From: Pantoea sp. RIT-PI-b | GTDB lineage: Bacteria; Pseudomonadota; Gammaproteobacteria; Enterobacterales; Enterobacteriaceae | Assembly (NCBI RefSeq): GCF_001187905.1 | Contig: NZ_LGIS01000020.1 | Coordinates: 124,001-188,000 of the forward strand | Length of the DNA: 64,000 nucleotides | Direction of reading: 5' to 3' | Shown: piece by piece, positions 39,247 to 47,318 of the stretch | Layout: each line of letters starts with the position of its first letter | Numbering within the stretch: the stretch's first letter is position 1 | Notes under the pieces: model-generated | What the model was told of the DNA's origin: nothing | Seen by the model: the letters and a program-made list of their open reading frames with translations, nothing else | The model's database searches: none | Program-made: the position numbers and the translations under genes

Positions 39247-39287
39247 TACGAAATGTATACTGATTTTATGTTGTATACGTTATGTCA
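39221..39287. promoter_or_regulatory. left operators OL (three CI/Cro sites)
   Basis: Sites of the form ATAC-N5-GTAT lie at 39221-39233 and 39246-39258, with a degenerate third (ATAC-N5-GTCA) at 39275-39287. Centres are 25 and 29 bases apart. The middle one is identical to a right operator (ATACGAAATGTAT). Confidence 0.75.
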
Positions 39288-39320
39288 TGAAATTGAAGGG
39301 GATTTATTTTCGATAGGCGC

Positions 39321-39343
39321 AAAAAAACCCGCACTAGGCGGGC
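39321..39343 (-). terminator. second terminator after the CI operon
   Basis: On the minus strand CCCGC/GCGGG arms are followed by seven T. It lies between OL and the first terminator. Confidence 0.75.
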
Positions 39344-39500
39344 ATAAATTCGTTCAAATGAAGTTTTTTCTCGTAGGCATTACGCTTGCTGTGTGTAACC
39401 CGTCGCTATAATAACAACAATGCTTAGCATGATCACAAAATGATCGATGATAAGAATCATCCCTAAGGATTGGCAGTTCTGATGGATATGATAAGGGCAC

Positions 39501-39525
39501 AAAAAAGCCCGCTCAGTGGCGGGCT
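39501..39525 (-). terminator. terminator of the CI operon (timm-like)
   Basis: On the minus strand AGCCCGC/GCGGGCT arms are followed by TTTTTT, 42 bases after the PIN-protein stop. Confidence 0.82.
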
Positions 39526-39566
39526 AATGGAGAAGAGGTAGTTAAAAGGCGTAGTAATCGTGTTGG

Positions 39567-40094
39567 CTATGCGGTTCTGCCTTTCCAGTCTGTTGAGAAG
39601 TCTAGATCTTTCAAGAGCTGATAAACATTGCAACATTGAACCCCAAGATTATTACAGACGTCGGGTACTTTCCGATTTGCTCTAATTTTACTAGGTTTAG
39701 GGGTTTCATTGGTAACTACTATCCTATTGCGTATATCCTTCATTGCGTAAGCAATTAAAAATGGATCCTTACCTATTTTCTCAATTTCCAGATCAGATAA
39801 GTCTTGTGCATATCCATTATTTACTACACGACCAAGAATATCTGCGTCAAAATCCTCTTGAAGCATAATGTGCGGCTTATTCGTTTTGTGATGAACCCAT
39901 TTTGCATGAATATCACTATCACCGCCTTTGATTTCATCAATTATTTCTCGTGGCATTTTGAGACGGCCATTTGTCGCATGAAATAAAATCCATTCCCAAA
40001 ACTCTGGTACGCGTCTCTGAGGATAATAATAATCGTGAGCATGGATCAAAATGTTAGCATCGAGTAAAAATAATTTATCCCTTTGTTCAGACAT
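39567..40094 (-). CDS. DUF4411 PIN-domain protein (probable toxin RNase)
   Basis: The 175-residue protein starts with the PIN motif LFLLDANILIHAHDYY and has further acidic positions in REIIDEIKGGDSD and GKDPFLIAYAM plus VVTNET near the end, a complete PIN active-site set. DUF4411 genes are often paired with XRE-ImmA/IrrE genes. Its start overlaps the partner's stop by one base. Probable role: an RNase toxin or abortive-infection effector held by the partner. Confidence 0.88.
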   Translation of the reverse strand: MSEQRDKLFLLDANILIHAHDYYYPQRRVPEFWEWILFHATNGRLKMPREIIDEIKGGDSDIHAKWVHHKTNKPHIMLQEDFDADILGRVVNNGYAQDLSDLEIEKIGKDPFLIAYAMKDIRNRIVVTNETPKPSKIRANRKVPDVCNNLGVQCCNVYQLLKDLDFSTDWKGRTA

Positions 40095-41263
40095 TATAAT
40101 CCCACCATTTTTGCCACATTTCCAGGACTGACACCTAGAACCTTCCCTGCTTTGGTTTCGGTTATTACACCCTCTAAAATAGAGTTTTTAACAACCCTCA
40201 AAAGTGCGCCACCAGTCTTATGACGCTTTGTCACATAAAAAGTACCCGCCGATTTCTTTTCATCTTGCTTTTTTACTTTGCTCTGCATCCACATCTCTTT
40301 GAAATGAGAGGATATTTCTTCCCATTCTTTAATGCTAATCCTTCCATCTCTCAGCAGACGGTATGCTATTAGTGAAGGGCTTACATTATAAAATGAAGCC
40401 CTTTCCTGAAGTACTGTTGAAAGTTCTTCGAAGTTTGAAGGATCATCTATTTTTACTGTATTGAGATCATCTGCGGGCAATAGAATGTTACTAGCAATAT
40501 CATTGCAATATTTTTCAATCTTGTGCGCAACGCTGGTATTGCTAATCCCAGTTTCGCCAATAAGTATATGAGCAAGCTCATGCAATAGCGTAAAACTCCA
40601 AGCCGCTTTTGAATCATTATCATTTATAACAATAAACGGCGCGATTTTATCCGCTATAGCAAAGCCTCTGAAGTAATTAGTGCTAACGGATGAGTGATGG
40701 CTGCCCAGATTTCCAATCAAGAGGATGAAAACACCTTCGTTTTCGACCTGCTTCCTTAGATATCCCATTGCATCATGTGCTGTTCCTTGCCGCCTAAATT
40801 CTTCAGAACTAATATTGAATCTTGTGTTTATATAGGAGACGGCATCTGCTATTTCTGGCAGATTATTTAGGAAACCAACAAAGTCCTTAACTTCAGCATC
40901 ATCAGAGTCGATCAAAGCTTCGCGAACGATGCTCTGCCGGACAAAAATATCTCTAACAATTGCATCAACATTTCCATTAGCTTCTAGAGGTATGGAGTCA
41001 GGAACGGTTCTGTAGTCCTCCCCTTTTTTTTGAATAACTGGAGGCTTAGTAAGGTAGAACGTAAGAAGAGGGCGATGATACAACTTAGCTATCTCACCTA
41101 CCTTTTTACTTGTTGGTTCTTTTTCTCCTGATTCATAATCAGACAAAATAGAAGCACCTGATTCCTTTGAGCTTTTGAGATTCAGCTTCTTTGCAGCTTC
41201 GTCCAAACTCAAGCCAGAGCTTTCTCTTGCCCATTTTATAATTTCAGGATTTGGCTTAGCCAT
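40094..41263 (-). CDS. XRE-ImmA/IrrE protein (probable antitoxin or protease regulator)
   Basis: The 389-residue protein has an N-terminal XRE helix-turn-helix (IIKWARESSGLSLDEAAKKL ... SDYESGEKEPT), a central part, and an ImmA/IrrE zinc-peptidase motif HELAHILIG. A C-terminal extension follows (KVLGVSPGNVAKMVGL, perhaps a second DNA-binding end). ATG 41263 (MAKPNPEI) fits the HTH family better than one 9 residues earlier. With the DUF4411 gene it forms a two-gene unit inside the CI operon. Confidence 0.87.
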   Translation of the reverse strand: MAKPNPEIIKWARESSGLSLDEAAKKLNLKSSKESGASILSDYESGEKEPTSKKVGEIAKLYHRPLLTFYLTKPPVIQKKGEDYRTVPDSIPLEANGNVDAIVRDIFVRQSIVREALIDSDDAEVKDFVGFLNNLPEIADAVSYINTRFNISSEEFRRQGTAHDAMGYLRKQVENEGVFILLIGNLGSHHSSVSTNYFRGFAIADKIAPFIVINDNDSKAAWSFTLLHELAHILIGETGISNTSVAHKIEKYCNDIASNILLPADDLNTVKIDDPSNFEELSTVLQERASFYNVSPSLIAYRLLRDGRISIKEWEEISSHFKEMWMQSKVKKQDEKKSAGTFYVTKRHKTGGALLRVVKNSILEGVITETKAGKVLGVSPGNVAKMVGL

Positions 41264-41380
41264 AGTCTCTACCAAGTAAAAAAACACCAACTATCATACA
41301 TTCATTGTTGTGCATCAAAGATTCATCGTCAATTCGTTTATACCTACTGCGCCCATTCGAAAAGACTTCATTCGGCTCTA

Positions 41381-41593
41381 TCACTCACCTGATATGCGCT
41401 GTTTCATTTCACGATGATGCTTGTGATAGTCCTCATCGCATTCAGCTGAACAGAAAGCCGTGTCAGCCACCACTGGCTCATCCGTACACCAAATGCAGTT
41501 ACCATTGCGGCTAACTAGGCGTGGCGCACGAGCTGAGAGAGCAGCTGAAAGGCGAGACTCTTCTCGTTCTTGTGCCAAATCGATATCGTCCAT
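41381..41593 (-). CDS. small zinc-finger protein (70 aa)
   Basis: The protein has the finger CIWCTDEPVVADTAFCSAEC after an arginine- and alanine-rich helix, the same design as the 29276-29488 protein (C-x2-C-x11-C-x3-C here). It lies in the CI operon. The function is unknown. Confidence 0.7.
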   Translation of the reverse strand: MDDIDLAQEREESRLSAALSARAPRLVSRNGNCIWCTDEPVVADTAFCSAECDEDYHKHHREMKQRISGE

Positions 41594-41616
41594 AATTGTT
41601 CTCCTTATTAATTATT

Positions 41617-41775
41617 CTAGAATTCTTTTCCAGCCTCTTTTCCGTCAGCCCATTTAGTAATCTGGCTATCAATCTTTCCATCGAGGTAAGAGGTAAAGTG
41701 GGGCATTCCTGCCTTCAGTAGCAGGGCAATGCACGCTGCAAATGCCAAAACAAGTACTACTCTGCTTATGCTCAT
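41617..41775 (-). CDS. small membrane protein (52 aa) in the CI operon
   Basis: The frame encodes a membrane segment, SRVVLVLAFAACIALLLKAG, and a charged tail. GGAG lies just before the ATG. It starts 50 bases after cI and is probably made in the lysogen. Confidence 0.6.
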   Translation of the reverse strand: MSISRVVLVLAFAACIALLLKAGMPHFTSYLDGKIDSQITKWADGKEAGKEF

Positions 41776-41824
41776 AAACTCTCCGTGTATAGATTAACTG
41801 AACGTCTCTTCCGGCCAATGAGCA

Positions 41825-42481
41825 TTACAGCAGCCGCAACTTAGTCTCAATTGCCACGCCGATTATCCTGCAGTTTCCATTGATGGGCGTCATAGGCCAT
41901 TGAGGGTTTAACCCCTTAAGATACTTCTGGCTACCGTCAATAATCAGCTTTTTGAAGGTCGCTTCGTTGTCATCTACCAATTTGGCTATGACGAGGTTAC
42001 CGTTAACTGCTTCGCGGCCAGTATCAAACAACACGAACGTGCCCTCTGGGATGCTCAACCCCATCGGAGCAGTCATTGAATCTCCTTCAACCTCAAGCCA
42101 GAAAGCATCACCTTGTGCATGCGCATCTGATTCAAGCCATAAGTCGATCTCTTTTAGTGTATAGGGCTCGCATGCTTCAGCCCATGCGCCGGCTTGAACC
42201 TTACTCAACACAGGAAAGCGCTTACCTGGCTTATATTGTTCAACGAACGCCACATTATTTAACGACCCAGGTGTAGGGGCTATGGTTCCATCGTGGTTGA
42301 CAATGAACTCCTTCATGCCGAGGAATCGCATTATTTTTGCGATGTCCTCGATCCCCGGCTCACGCCTAGCATTTAGCCAGTGGCTAACGGCACCCTTGGT
42401 TATCCCTAGATGCTCGGCCAACTTCTCTTGATTTATGTCCATGTCCTTCATACGGGACTTGGCCAAGTCATACCATTTCAT
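41825..42481 (-). CDS. cI: prophage repressor CI (S24 family)
   Basis: The protein has an N-terminal helix-turn-helix ([20 protein letters not shown]) and a C-terminal LexA-like domain like P22 C2. The Ala-Gly cleavage site is in QAGAWAE, the serine in GDSMTAP and the lysine in TFKKL. ATG 42481 (218 aa) is chosen because AGGG lies 6 bases before it. The start at 42526 would put an operator inside the gene. It should be cleaved after RecA activation. Confidence 0.93.
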   Translation of the reverse strand: MKWYDLAKSRMKDMDINQEKLAEHLGITKGAVSHWLNARREPGIEDIAKIMRFLGMKEFIVNHDGTIAPTPGSLNNVAFVEQYKPGKRFPVLSKVQAGAWAEACEPYTLKEIDLWLESDAHAQGDAFWLEVEGDSMTAPMGLSIPEGTFVLFDTGREAVNGNLVIAKLVDDNEATFKKLIIDGSQKYLKGLNPQWPMTPINGNCRIIGVAIETKLRLL

Positions 42482-42496
42482 ATTCATCCCTAAATC

Positions 42497-42567
42497 ATAC
42501 AATTCGTATTCTTTTAATCGAGACACAAAATGTATATTTTGTTGCTCACTACAGATACGAAATGTAT
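42497..42567. promoter_or_regulatory. right operators OR (three CI/Cro sites)
   Basis: ATAC-N5-GTAT sites lie at 42497-42509 and 42555-42567, with an ACAC variant at 42523-42535. Centres are 26 and 32 bases apart. The right-hand one covers the PR -10 box. Confidence 0.8.
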
Positions 42568-42570
42568 ACT
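42542..42570 (+). promoter_or_regulatory. early right promoter PR
   Basis: -35 TTGCTC and -10 TATACT are separated by exactly 17 bases, upstream of cro and overlapped by an operator. Confidence 0.8.
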
Positions 42571-42590
42571 ACGGTTTTAAGGAGGACCCT

Positions 42591-42800
42591 ATGAACAACT
42601 TACGCAACATTCGTAAGCAGTTGGGCCTGACGCAGGGAGAGCTAGCAGTCGAACTTGGATTAACAAAAGGCGCGATTGGACATTACGAAAATGGTCGTCG
42701 CAGCCTGAATTTAAACCAATGCCGAGAGCTAGTCGCCGTTTTCAAAAAACACGGCGCGTCAGTGGGAATCGATGATTTATTCCCGCCAACAGCAGCTTAA
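42591..42800 (+). CDS. cro: Cro-type XRE repressor
   Basis: The 69-residue protein is one XRE domain ([18 protein letters not shown], then [17 protein letters not shown]). GGAGG lies 5 bases before ATG 42591. Its position facing cI across the operators identifies it as Cro. Confidence 0.9.
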   Translation: MNNLRNIRKQLGLTQGELAVELGLTKGAIGHYENGRRSLNLNQCRELVAVFKKHGASVGIDDLFPPTAA

Positions 42801-42807
42801 GCATTAC

Positions 42808-42851
42808 CGCTCTTTAAAACTCTGAAGCCGCTCCCGCCGAAATGCCGGAGC
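42808..42851 (+). promoter_or_regulatory. nutR site (boxA and boxB)
   Basis: boxA CGCTCTTTA (42808-42816) is followed by a hairpin with arms GCTCCCGC and GCCGGAGC (one C-C mismatch) and loop CGAAAT (42830-42851). It shares the CGCCGAAATGC core with nutL. Confidence 0.8.
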
Positions 42852-42873
42852 AAACCCAAGTGACTTGCTCACC

Positions 42874-42887
42874 GCAATGTCACGCAA
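42874..42887 (-). promoter_or_regulatory. CII site of the repressor-establishment promoter pRE
   Basis: On the minus strand TTGC-GTGACA-TTGC is an exact CII repeat pointing toward cI and lying between cro and cII, as in lambda. The -10 at the usual distance is poor. Confidence 0.6.
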
Positions 42888-42913
42888 CTAATTCAACAAA
42901 GGAATATTACGCA

Positions 42914-43195
42914 ATGGAATCAGCAAACTACAGCAAACCAACAGAGAGCGAGATTAACCGCACTCAAACAGATCTTCTACTGGCTGTGTCTCAAATGACC
43001 GGGCGAGAGTTCGCTAAAGGCGTTGGGTGCCATGAGACGAAGATTAGCCGCGCTGACTGGCGCTTTATTGCAGCTGTGATTTGTACGGCTCGCATGGCTT
43101 GGGAAGTTAGCCCGATGGGCCGGTTAGTGCAGGAAACGATTGAGGCGATAAGCGCCAAAGAAAAAGCCCCAAACGCGGGAACGTTTGAGGCTTAA
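42914..43195 (+). CDS. cII: CII-like transcription activator
   Basis: The 93-residue protein has the CII layout: a short head, helix-turn-helix FAKGVGCHETKISRADWRF, and a tetramerisation helix ending MGRLVQETIEAI. Position between cro/nutR and the replication genes fits. ATG 42914 (MESANYSKP) has AAGGA ten bases upstream, and a start at 42842 would run through nutR and pRE. Confidence 0.87.
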   Translation: MESANYSKPTESEINRTQTDLLLAVSQMTGREFAKGVGCHETKISRADWRFIAAVICTARMAWEVSPMGRLVQETIEAISAKEKAPNAGTFEA

Positions 43196-43220
43196 ACCAC
43201 ATTAGTGACACCAATCACTG
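43161..43220 (-). ncRNA. oop-like antisense RNA
   Basis: On the minus strand a promoter with -35 TTTACA (43255-43250), 17 bases and -10 CATTAT (43232-43227) points into the end of cII. About 30 bases past the expected start is a terminator with a 12-base stem (AAGCCTCAAACG side) and a T5 run at 43193-43161. The RNA would be about 60 bases and overlap the 3' end of cII by about 35, as lambda oop does. Confidence 0.65.
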
Positions 43221-43272
43221 GAGGTAATAATGCCAGGACTAACTGGATATGTAAACAGTAAAGGGGGCAGTT

Positions 43273-44190
43273 ATGGCAACTGCTGAACTTTTAGACTTCA
43301 ACGCAGCTCGCAAGCTCAGGAGCGCAAGGATGGAAAACCAAAAGCAGGGGCACTTTGCACTGTTCAGGAGTCTTCTGTCCAAGGATTGGGCCAAAGATAC
43401 TGCCAAGCTGGCAATGTGGATTCGGCTTATCGGTGAGGCTTCCTACAGACCACGCACAGTAGAGTTTTCCGGCAAAGAGTGGAATCTACAACCCGGCGAA
43501 CTGGTGACCACAGCGGCGATTATCGGACGTAAATTGCGTGATCAGGACGGTCATGAGAAGAGTCCGCAGGCGGTGACCCGGATGATTAATTTCTTCGCCA
43601 GAGAAGGGATGATCACCACCAAAGGAACACGCTTCGGGACGGTGATCACCATCACGAATTATGCCGAATATCAGGCCATTTCACCCGATGAACCTCGCGA
43701 AAGACCATCCGATAACAACAAACCCAATACTGGCGCGGCTTTGAGTGCCATACCCGATGAACCATCCGAAGAACCAACCGGTGAACAGAACAAGAAGTTA
43801 CTAGAACAAGAATTAAATAATAATTACCCCCATACCCCCAAAGGGGGCCGGGATGGCGATCAGGTTTCACCTGAAAAGCGAAAGGCAGAGCGCATCGATT
43901 ACGATTCATACCTGGTAGCCTACAACGAGGAAGTTGGTGATCGGCTGCCACATGCCGTCGCTGCAAACGAGGCCCGCAAACGTCGCATCAAGAAATTAAT
44001 CCCCCAACTGAAAACGCCTAACGTCGCCGGATTCCGGTCATACGTTCGGGCTTTTGTCTGTCAGGCCAAGCCGTTTTACTTCGGCGCCAATGACACTGGC
44101 TGGTCAGCAGATCTCGATTACCTGCTCAGGGATGCAACGCTGACAGGCGTCAGGGAAGGCAAATTTGCAGACCACAAGGAGCCAGCATGA
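43273..44190 (+). CDS. O-type phage replication initiator
   Basis: The 305-residue protein has an N-terminal winged-helix replication domain ([20 protein letters not shown] ... [14 protein letters not shown]), a hydrophilic linker encoding iterons (about residues 135-195), and a C-terminal DnaT/O-like domain ([18 protein letters not shown]). It should bind the origin in its own gene and load the helicase encoded next, whose start it overlaps by 4 bases. Confidence 0.88.
   Translation: MATAELLDFNAARKLRSARMENQKQGHFALFRSLLSKDWAKDTAKLAMWIRLIGEASYRPRTVEFSGKEWNLQPGELVTTAAIIGRKLRDQDGHEKSPQAVTRMINFFAREGMITTKGTRFGTVITITNYAEYQAISPDEPRERPSDNNKPNTGAALSAIPDEPSEEPTGEQNKKLLEQELNNNYPHTPKGGRDGDQVSPEKRKAERIDYDSYLVAYNEEVGDRLPHAVAANEARKRRIKKLIPQLKTPNVAGFRSYVRAFVCQAKPFYFGANDTGWSADLDYLLRDATLTGVREGKFADHKEPA
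43752..43830 (+). other. probable phage replication origin (iterons plus AT-rich DNA)
   Basis: Three head-to-tail 12-mers of consensus A-N-CCG-N-N-GAACC fill 43752-43787. Two more copies lie at 43683-43694 (identical to the first) and 43707-43718. They are followed by AT-rich DNA (43790-43830). Lambda ori has the same layout inside O. Confidence 0.65.
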
Positions 44191-45578
44191 CTAACACAGA
44201 TATCGAAGCCAGTGTAATCGGAGGCTTGCTGATTGGCGGATATACGCCTGATGCGAGTGACGTGATCGCCACGCTGGACGACAGCGCATTCAGCGTTGAG
44301 CTGTACCGCCGCGCATTTGGCGAGATTAAGCGCCAGGCGAAACAGCGAGGCCTGATTGACGGCATGATGGTTGCGGAAGCCATGGGGAATGACTACGTCG
44401 CTCACATCATGGAAACCACGCGTAAATGCCCCTCAGCAGCAAACCTGAAAGGCTATGCACGAGTCGTGGCTGACTACCACAAGGTACGCCGGTTTACCGA
44501 GCTGATGGACGCTGGTAAGCGCGAGATATCTTCGGCCGGCAATCATGAGTTAGCGCTCAACGCCATCAACCAGTTCATGGCATCGCTGACCGACATTGAC
44601 CGCCCCGGTGATGAAATCAGGCCGATGCACATCCGTGACGTTCTCGACGGGTATCAGGAGCTGCTGGAGAAGCGCGTTAGACAGGGTGAAGAGTCCGACA
44701 CGCTGAAAACCGGCATTCCAGAGCTTGACCAGATTACCGGCGGCATCAACCCGGTTGACCTGGTTATCGTGGCTGCACGTCCGGGCATGGGTAAGACGGA
44801 ATTTGCACTCACAGTGGCGGAAGGAGTTGGTCGGCAGCAACTGCCCGGCAGCAAAGATAATCGAGGCGTGCTGATTTTCAGCATGGAAATGGACGCAAAC
44901 CAGATTATTGAGCGACAGCTTGCAGGAGCTGGAAACCTCCCGGTATCGGATCTGCGCAACCCCGCAAAGATGGACGACGAAGGCTGGGCGAAAGTCACGC
45001 TAGGCATGAAGCGCCTGCTTGATCTGGATGTCTGGATTGTTGACGCCAGCAAGATGAACGTCGAGCAGATCCGCGCCATCGCAGAACGTCACAAGCGCAA
45101 CCACCCGGCGTTATCGCTCATCCTCGTTGACTACCTCGGCCTGATTGAGAAGCCGAAGGCAGACCGGAACGACCTCGCGATCGCACACATATCTGGCAGC
45201 CTGAAACGCATGGCGAAAGACCTGAAGACGCCTGTCATGTCACTGAGCCAGCTATCCCGAGATGTTGAGAAGCGCCCTAAAGGCCAGCGCCGCCCGACCA
45301 ACGCAGACCTGCGCGACTCAGGAAGCATTGAGCAGGACGCAGACAGCATCATCATGCTTTACCGCGAAGCCGTATATGACGATGAATCACCCGCTGCAAA
45401 ACTGGCAGAAATCATCGTCACCAAAAACCGCTTCGGGCAACTCGGCACCGTCTATCAGGCCTTCGTCAACGGTCACTTCAAGCCAACCGATCAGGAAGAA
45501 GCCGCAAAGCTATGCCGCACCAAGCCTGAACAACCTCAACAGCAATCACGCCGCTACAACAAAGGGGCTGACGTATGA
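44187..45578 (+). CDS. DnaB-type replicative helicase (P22 gp12-like)
   Basis: The 463-residue RecA-fold helicase has a DnaB N-terminal domain ([13 protein letters not shown]), Walker [13 protein letters not shown] near residues 196-207, Walker [11 protein letters not shown] and the C-terminal [17 protein letters not shown] stretch. It unwinds DNA at the phage fork, so this phage does not need to recruit host DnaB. Confidence 0.95.
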   Translation: MTNTDIEASVIGGLLIGGYTPDASDVIATLDDSAFSVELYRRAFGEIKRQAKQRGLIDGMMVAEAMGNDYVAHIMETTRKCPSAANLKGYARVVADYHKVRRFTELMDAGKREISSAGNHELALNAINQFMASLTDIDRPGDEIRPMHIRDVLDGYQELLEKRVRQGEESDTLKTGIPELDQITGGINPVDLVIVAARPGMGKTEFALTVAEGVGRQQLPGSKDNRGVLIFSMEMDANQIIERQLAGAGNLPVSDLRNPAKMDDEGWAKVTLGMKRLLDLDVWIVDASKMNVEQIRAIAERHKRNHPALSLILVDYLGLIEKPKADRNDLAIAHISGSLKRMAKDLKTPVMSLSQLSRDVEKRPKGQRRPTNADLRDSGSIEQDADSIIMLYREAVYDDESPAAKLAEIIVTKNRFGQLGTVYQAFVNGHFKPTDQEEAAKLCRTKPEQPQQQSRRYNKGADV

Positions 45579-45769
45579 ATTTAACCATCGAAGATGCAGA
45601 AGCGATCACCGCGCTTATCCGCGCAGACCGACCGCATTACACCGGGCCAGTGTTTGTCGATCTCGGAAAGCTGGAAGAACTCCACATGCGCAGCGCTGCT
45701 TCACATGTCCATTACGCGCTGCTTTTCGCATCCGGCAAGCTTTTCTCAGGCAAGAGGGCTGCGTCATGA
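45575..45769 (+). CDS. hypothetical phage protein (64 aa)
   Basis: The start overlaps the helicase stop (ATGA). The protein has [16 protein letters not shown] and a small helical rest. No family is recognised. Confidence 0.65.
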   Translation: MNLTIEDAEAITALIRADRPHYTGPVFVDLGKLEELHMRSAASHVHYALLFASGKLFSGKRAAS

Positions 45770-45909
45770 CACAGGTAATTCACGGACTGCCTCGCGCCGA
45801 GCTGATTAAGCGCGTATTCGGCGAAAGCAAACCACCGGCACCACAGCGCGATTCCGTTCCGAAAAAGGCGGCAATAACAAAACTAAGGGTGGGTTCTGAT
45901 GCGAGCTGA
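45766..45909 (+). CDS. hypothetical phage protein (47 aa)
   Basis: The protein starts [19 protein letters not shown] and has a basic C-terminus. An ATGA overlap to the gene before supports translation. Confidence 0.6.
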   Translation: MTQVIHGLPRAELIKRVFGESKPPAPQRDSVPKKAAITKLRVGSDAS

Positions 45910-46120
45910 CAAAATCAAAAAACCAAACCACATTCACCGGATTATTGATGAGCGTGGATTCATCTTCGTGCACCGTTATGCTTGGAGCCATAGCGCTATG
46001 CGCAAGGTTACCCGACGTATGTGCAAAGATGGAATCCTGCTCAAGGTTGCAGAGGATCGCGATGGGTTCAAATATATTCGGACGCAACAGGAGGGAGGCA
46101 ATGAACAAGCCAATCGCTGA
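45899..46120 (+). CDS. hypothetical basic phage protein, possible winged helix (73 aa)
   Basis: Helices (SHSAMRKVTRRMCKDGILLKVAE) followed by a beta-type end (DGFKYIRT) suggest a small winged-helix domain. It overlaps neighbours on both sides. The function is unknown. Confidence 0.65.
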   Translation: MRADKIKKPNHIHRIIDERGFIFVHRYAWSHSAMRKVTRRMCKDGILLKVAEDRDGFKYIRTQQEGGNEQANR

Positions 46121-46484
46121 AGTCGCACGCAGTAATATCCACCTTCTGAAAGAAATGCAATCCGCTCCCAATATCGGATTGAGCATGTGCTCTGAGCTAT
46201 TCCTGCAAGCCCTTGAGATTGCCCTGCCAGTACTGGAGCAGAAGGAAATGATAACGGATAGCGCATCTTTGATAACGGATAAGCAGGATTTGATAACGGA
46301 TACCTACCTGCAGATTGAAAATGATGGCTGGATTGAGTGGGAAGGTGGCAAATGCCCGGAGGCATACAGCACCGAAGTGCAAGTTAAATACCGTGACGGA
46401 ATGGGCATGGAAGATGCTGCCGGTAATTTTAGCTGGACTCATGATAACGAGCCGGACGACATCATCGCCTACCGCATAGTCTGA
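46101..46484 (+). CDS. hypothetical phage protein with 7-residue repeats (127 aa)
   Basis: GGAGG before ATG 46101 sets the start. Residues about 50-70 contain three 7-residue units of the form (M/L)ITD---. The C-terminal domain (GWIEWEGGKCPE ... DDIIAYRIV) is shared with the next gene. The function is unknown. Confidence 0.7.
   Translation: MNKPIAEVARSNIHLLKEMQSAPNIGLSMCSELFLQALEIALPVLEQKEMITDSASLITDKQDLITDTYLQIENDGWIEWEGGKCPEAYSTEVQVKYRDGMGMEDAAGNFSWTHDNEPDDIIAYRIV
46247..46308 (+). repeat. 21-base tandem repeat, three copies
   Basis: TGATAACGGATA recurs at 21-base spacing three times inside the 127-aa gene, giving a heptad in the protein. The variable bases between copies differ. Confidence 0.8.
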
Positions 46485-46522
46485 ACGCAAAGACAACGCT
46501 ATTAGCTAGAGGAGTATTAAAG

Positions 46523-46840
46523 ATGGTGAAGAGATATACAGAGGGTGGGTATGGTGTTAGTGAGATGGAAGAAGACCAAAATGGCGGCTGGGTACGTTAT
46601 GAAGACCACCTGAAAGAAATATCAAAAATACGACAGCAGTTTATTGCGACTGAGGCGGGTGGGTGGATTGCGTGGGGTGGAGGCGAGTGTCCGGTTGATG
46701 CCGCACAAGTCGTGGATGTTAAGTGGCGTGCTGGTGGCGTAATGAAGGTTGAGGCAGGCGGCAGGACTTGGTTTCATGATGGAAAATTCTACGACATCAT
46801 CGCCTATCGGGTGATTGAGAATGATGGGAGGGAAGGATGA
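46523..46840 (+). CDS. hypothetical phage protein sharing a domain with its neighbour (105 aa)
   Basis: The C-terminal part (GGWIAWGGGECPVD ... FYDIIAYRVIE) repeats the fold signature of the gene before, so the two come from one domain family. The N-terminus differs. The start follows a GGAG. Confidence 0.7.
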   Translation: MVKRYTEGGYGVSEMEEDQNGGWVRYEDHLKEISKIRQQFIATEAGGWIAWGGGECPVDAAQVVDVKWRAGGVMKVEAGGRTWFHDGKFYDIIAYRVIENDGREG

Positions 46841-47004
46841 GTGAAGAATTAGAGCGCAATGAATTTGAACATTGGGCAGAAGAGGTAGGGGCGCTTCCTT
46901 GGGGCAGCCTAAAGACCCGCCGAATTGGAGATGGTTACTCAGCGCAGGTTTACAACTACATGTGGAATGCGTGGCGCGCACGTAGCCAACTGGAGAGTGT
47001 ATGA
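46837..47004 (+). CDS. hypothetical phage protein (55 aa)
   Basis: The protein has the FEHWAEEVG ... MWNAWRAR design common in short lambdoid proteins. ATGA overlaps on both sides show it is translated in series. Confidence 0.7.
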   Translation: MSEELERNEFEHWAEEVGALPWGSLKTRRIGDGYSAQVYNYMWNAWRARSQLESV

Positions 47005-47318
47005 CAACCCAAACCAGCGGCGATGATTGCCGTGAAAGTGGAGAAGGGGAAACCATGAGAGAGCAATTCGAAGCATGGATAGTATCGATGCCTCGATACA
47101 CCGAAGGCGACATTAAAAAAAGAGCCGATGGTCAGTATGAATACATGGAAACCGAGTGGTGCTTCAGGGCATGGGTGGCAAGTCGGGAAGCAATGAAAAT
47201 TGAAATACCAGATCCTGCCTGCCGATACGCTGACGACTCACACAAAGCCTATAGCAGAAAGCAAGTTGTAAATATGCTAGCCGAGCTAGGAGTTCATATT
47301 GTCGAGGAAGAGATATGA
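47001..47318 (+). CDS. hypothetical phage protein (105 aa)
   Basis: REQFEAWIVSMPRYTEG ... CFRAWVASREAM is another member of the same FExW/AW protein style. An internal ATG (47055, MREQFEA) could also be the start. Coupled by ATGA to the next gene. Confidence 0.68.
   Translation: MTTQTSGDDCRESGEGETMREQFEAWIVSMPRYTEGDIKKRADGQYEYMETEWCFRAWVASREAMKIEIPDPACRYADDSHKAYSRKQVVNMLAELGVHIVEEEI

Larger units (their letters stand above)
38819..39566 (-). other. immunity-left control region (PL leader, operators, terminators)
   Basis: There is no convincing gene in these 748 bases. From right to left they hold two terminators closing the CI operon, three operators with PL, the nutL site, and a leader of about 310 bases between nutL and N. 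Confidence 0.7.

Noticed and set aside
38819..39566. CRISPR-like or satellite repeats in the control region
   Set aside because: The repeats are operators and terminator palindromes, with no regular spacer-repeat array. No CRISPR array was seen anywhere in the window.
43230..43286. 18-codon frame (MPGLTGYVNSK...) before the initiator gene
   Set aside because: A ribosome-site-like GGAGG precedes it, but it overlaps the initiator start and the oop promoter and is too short to support.
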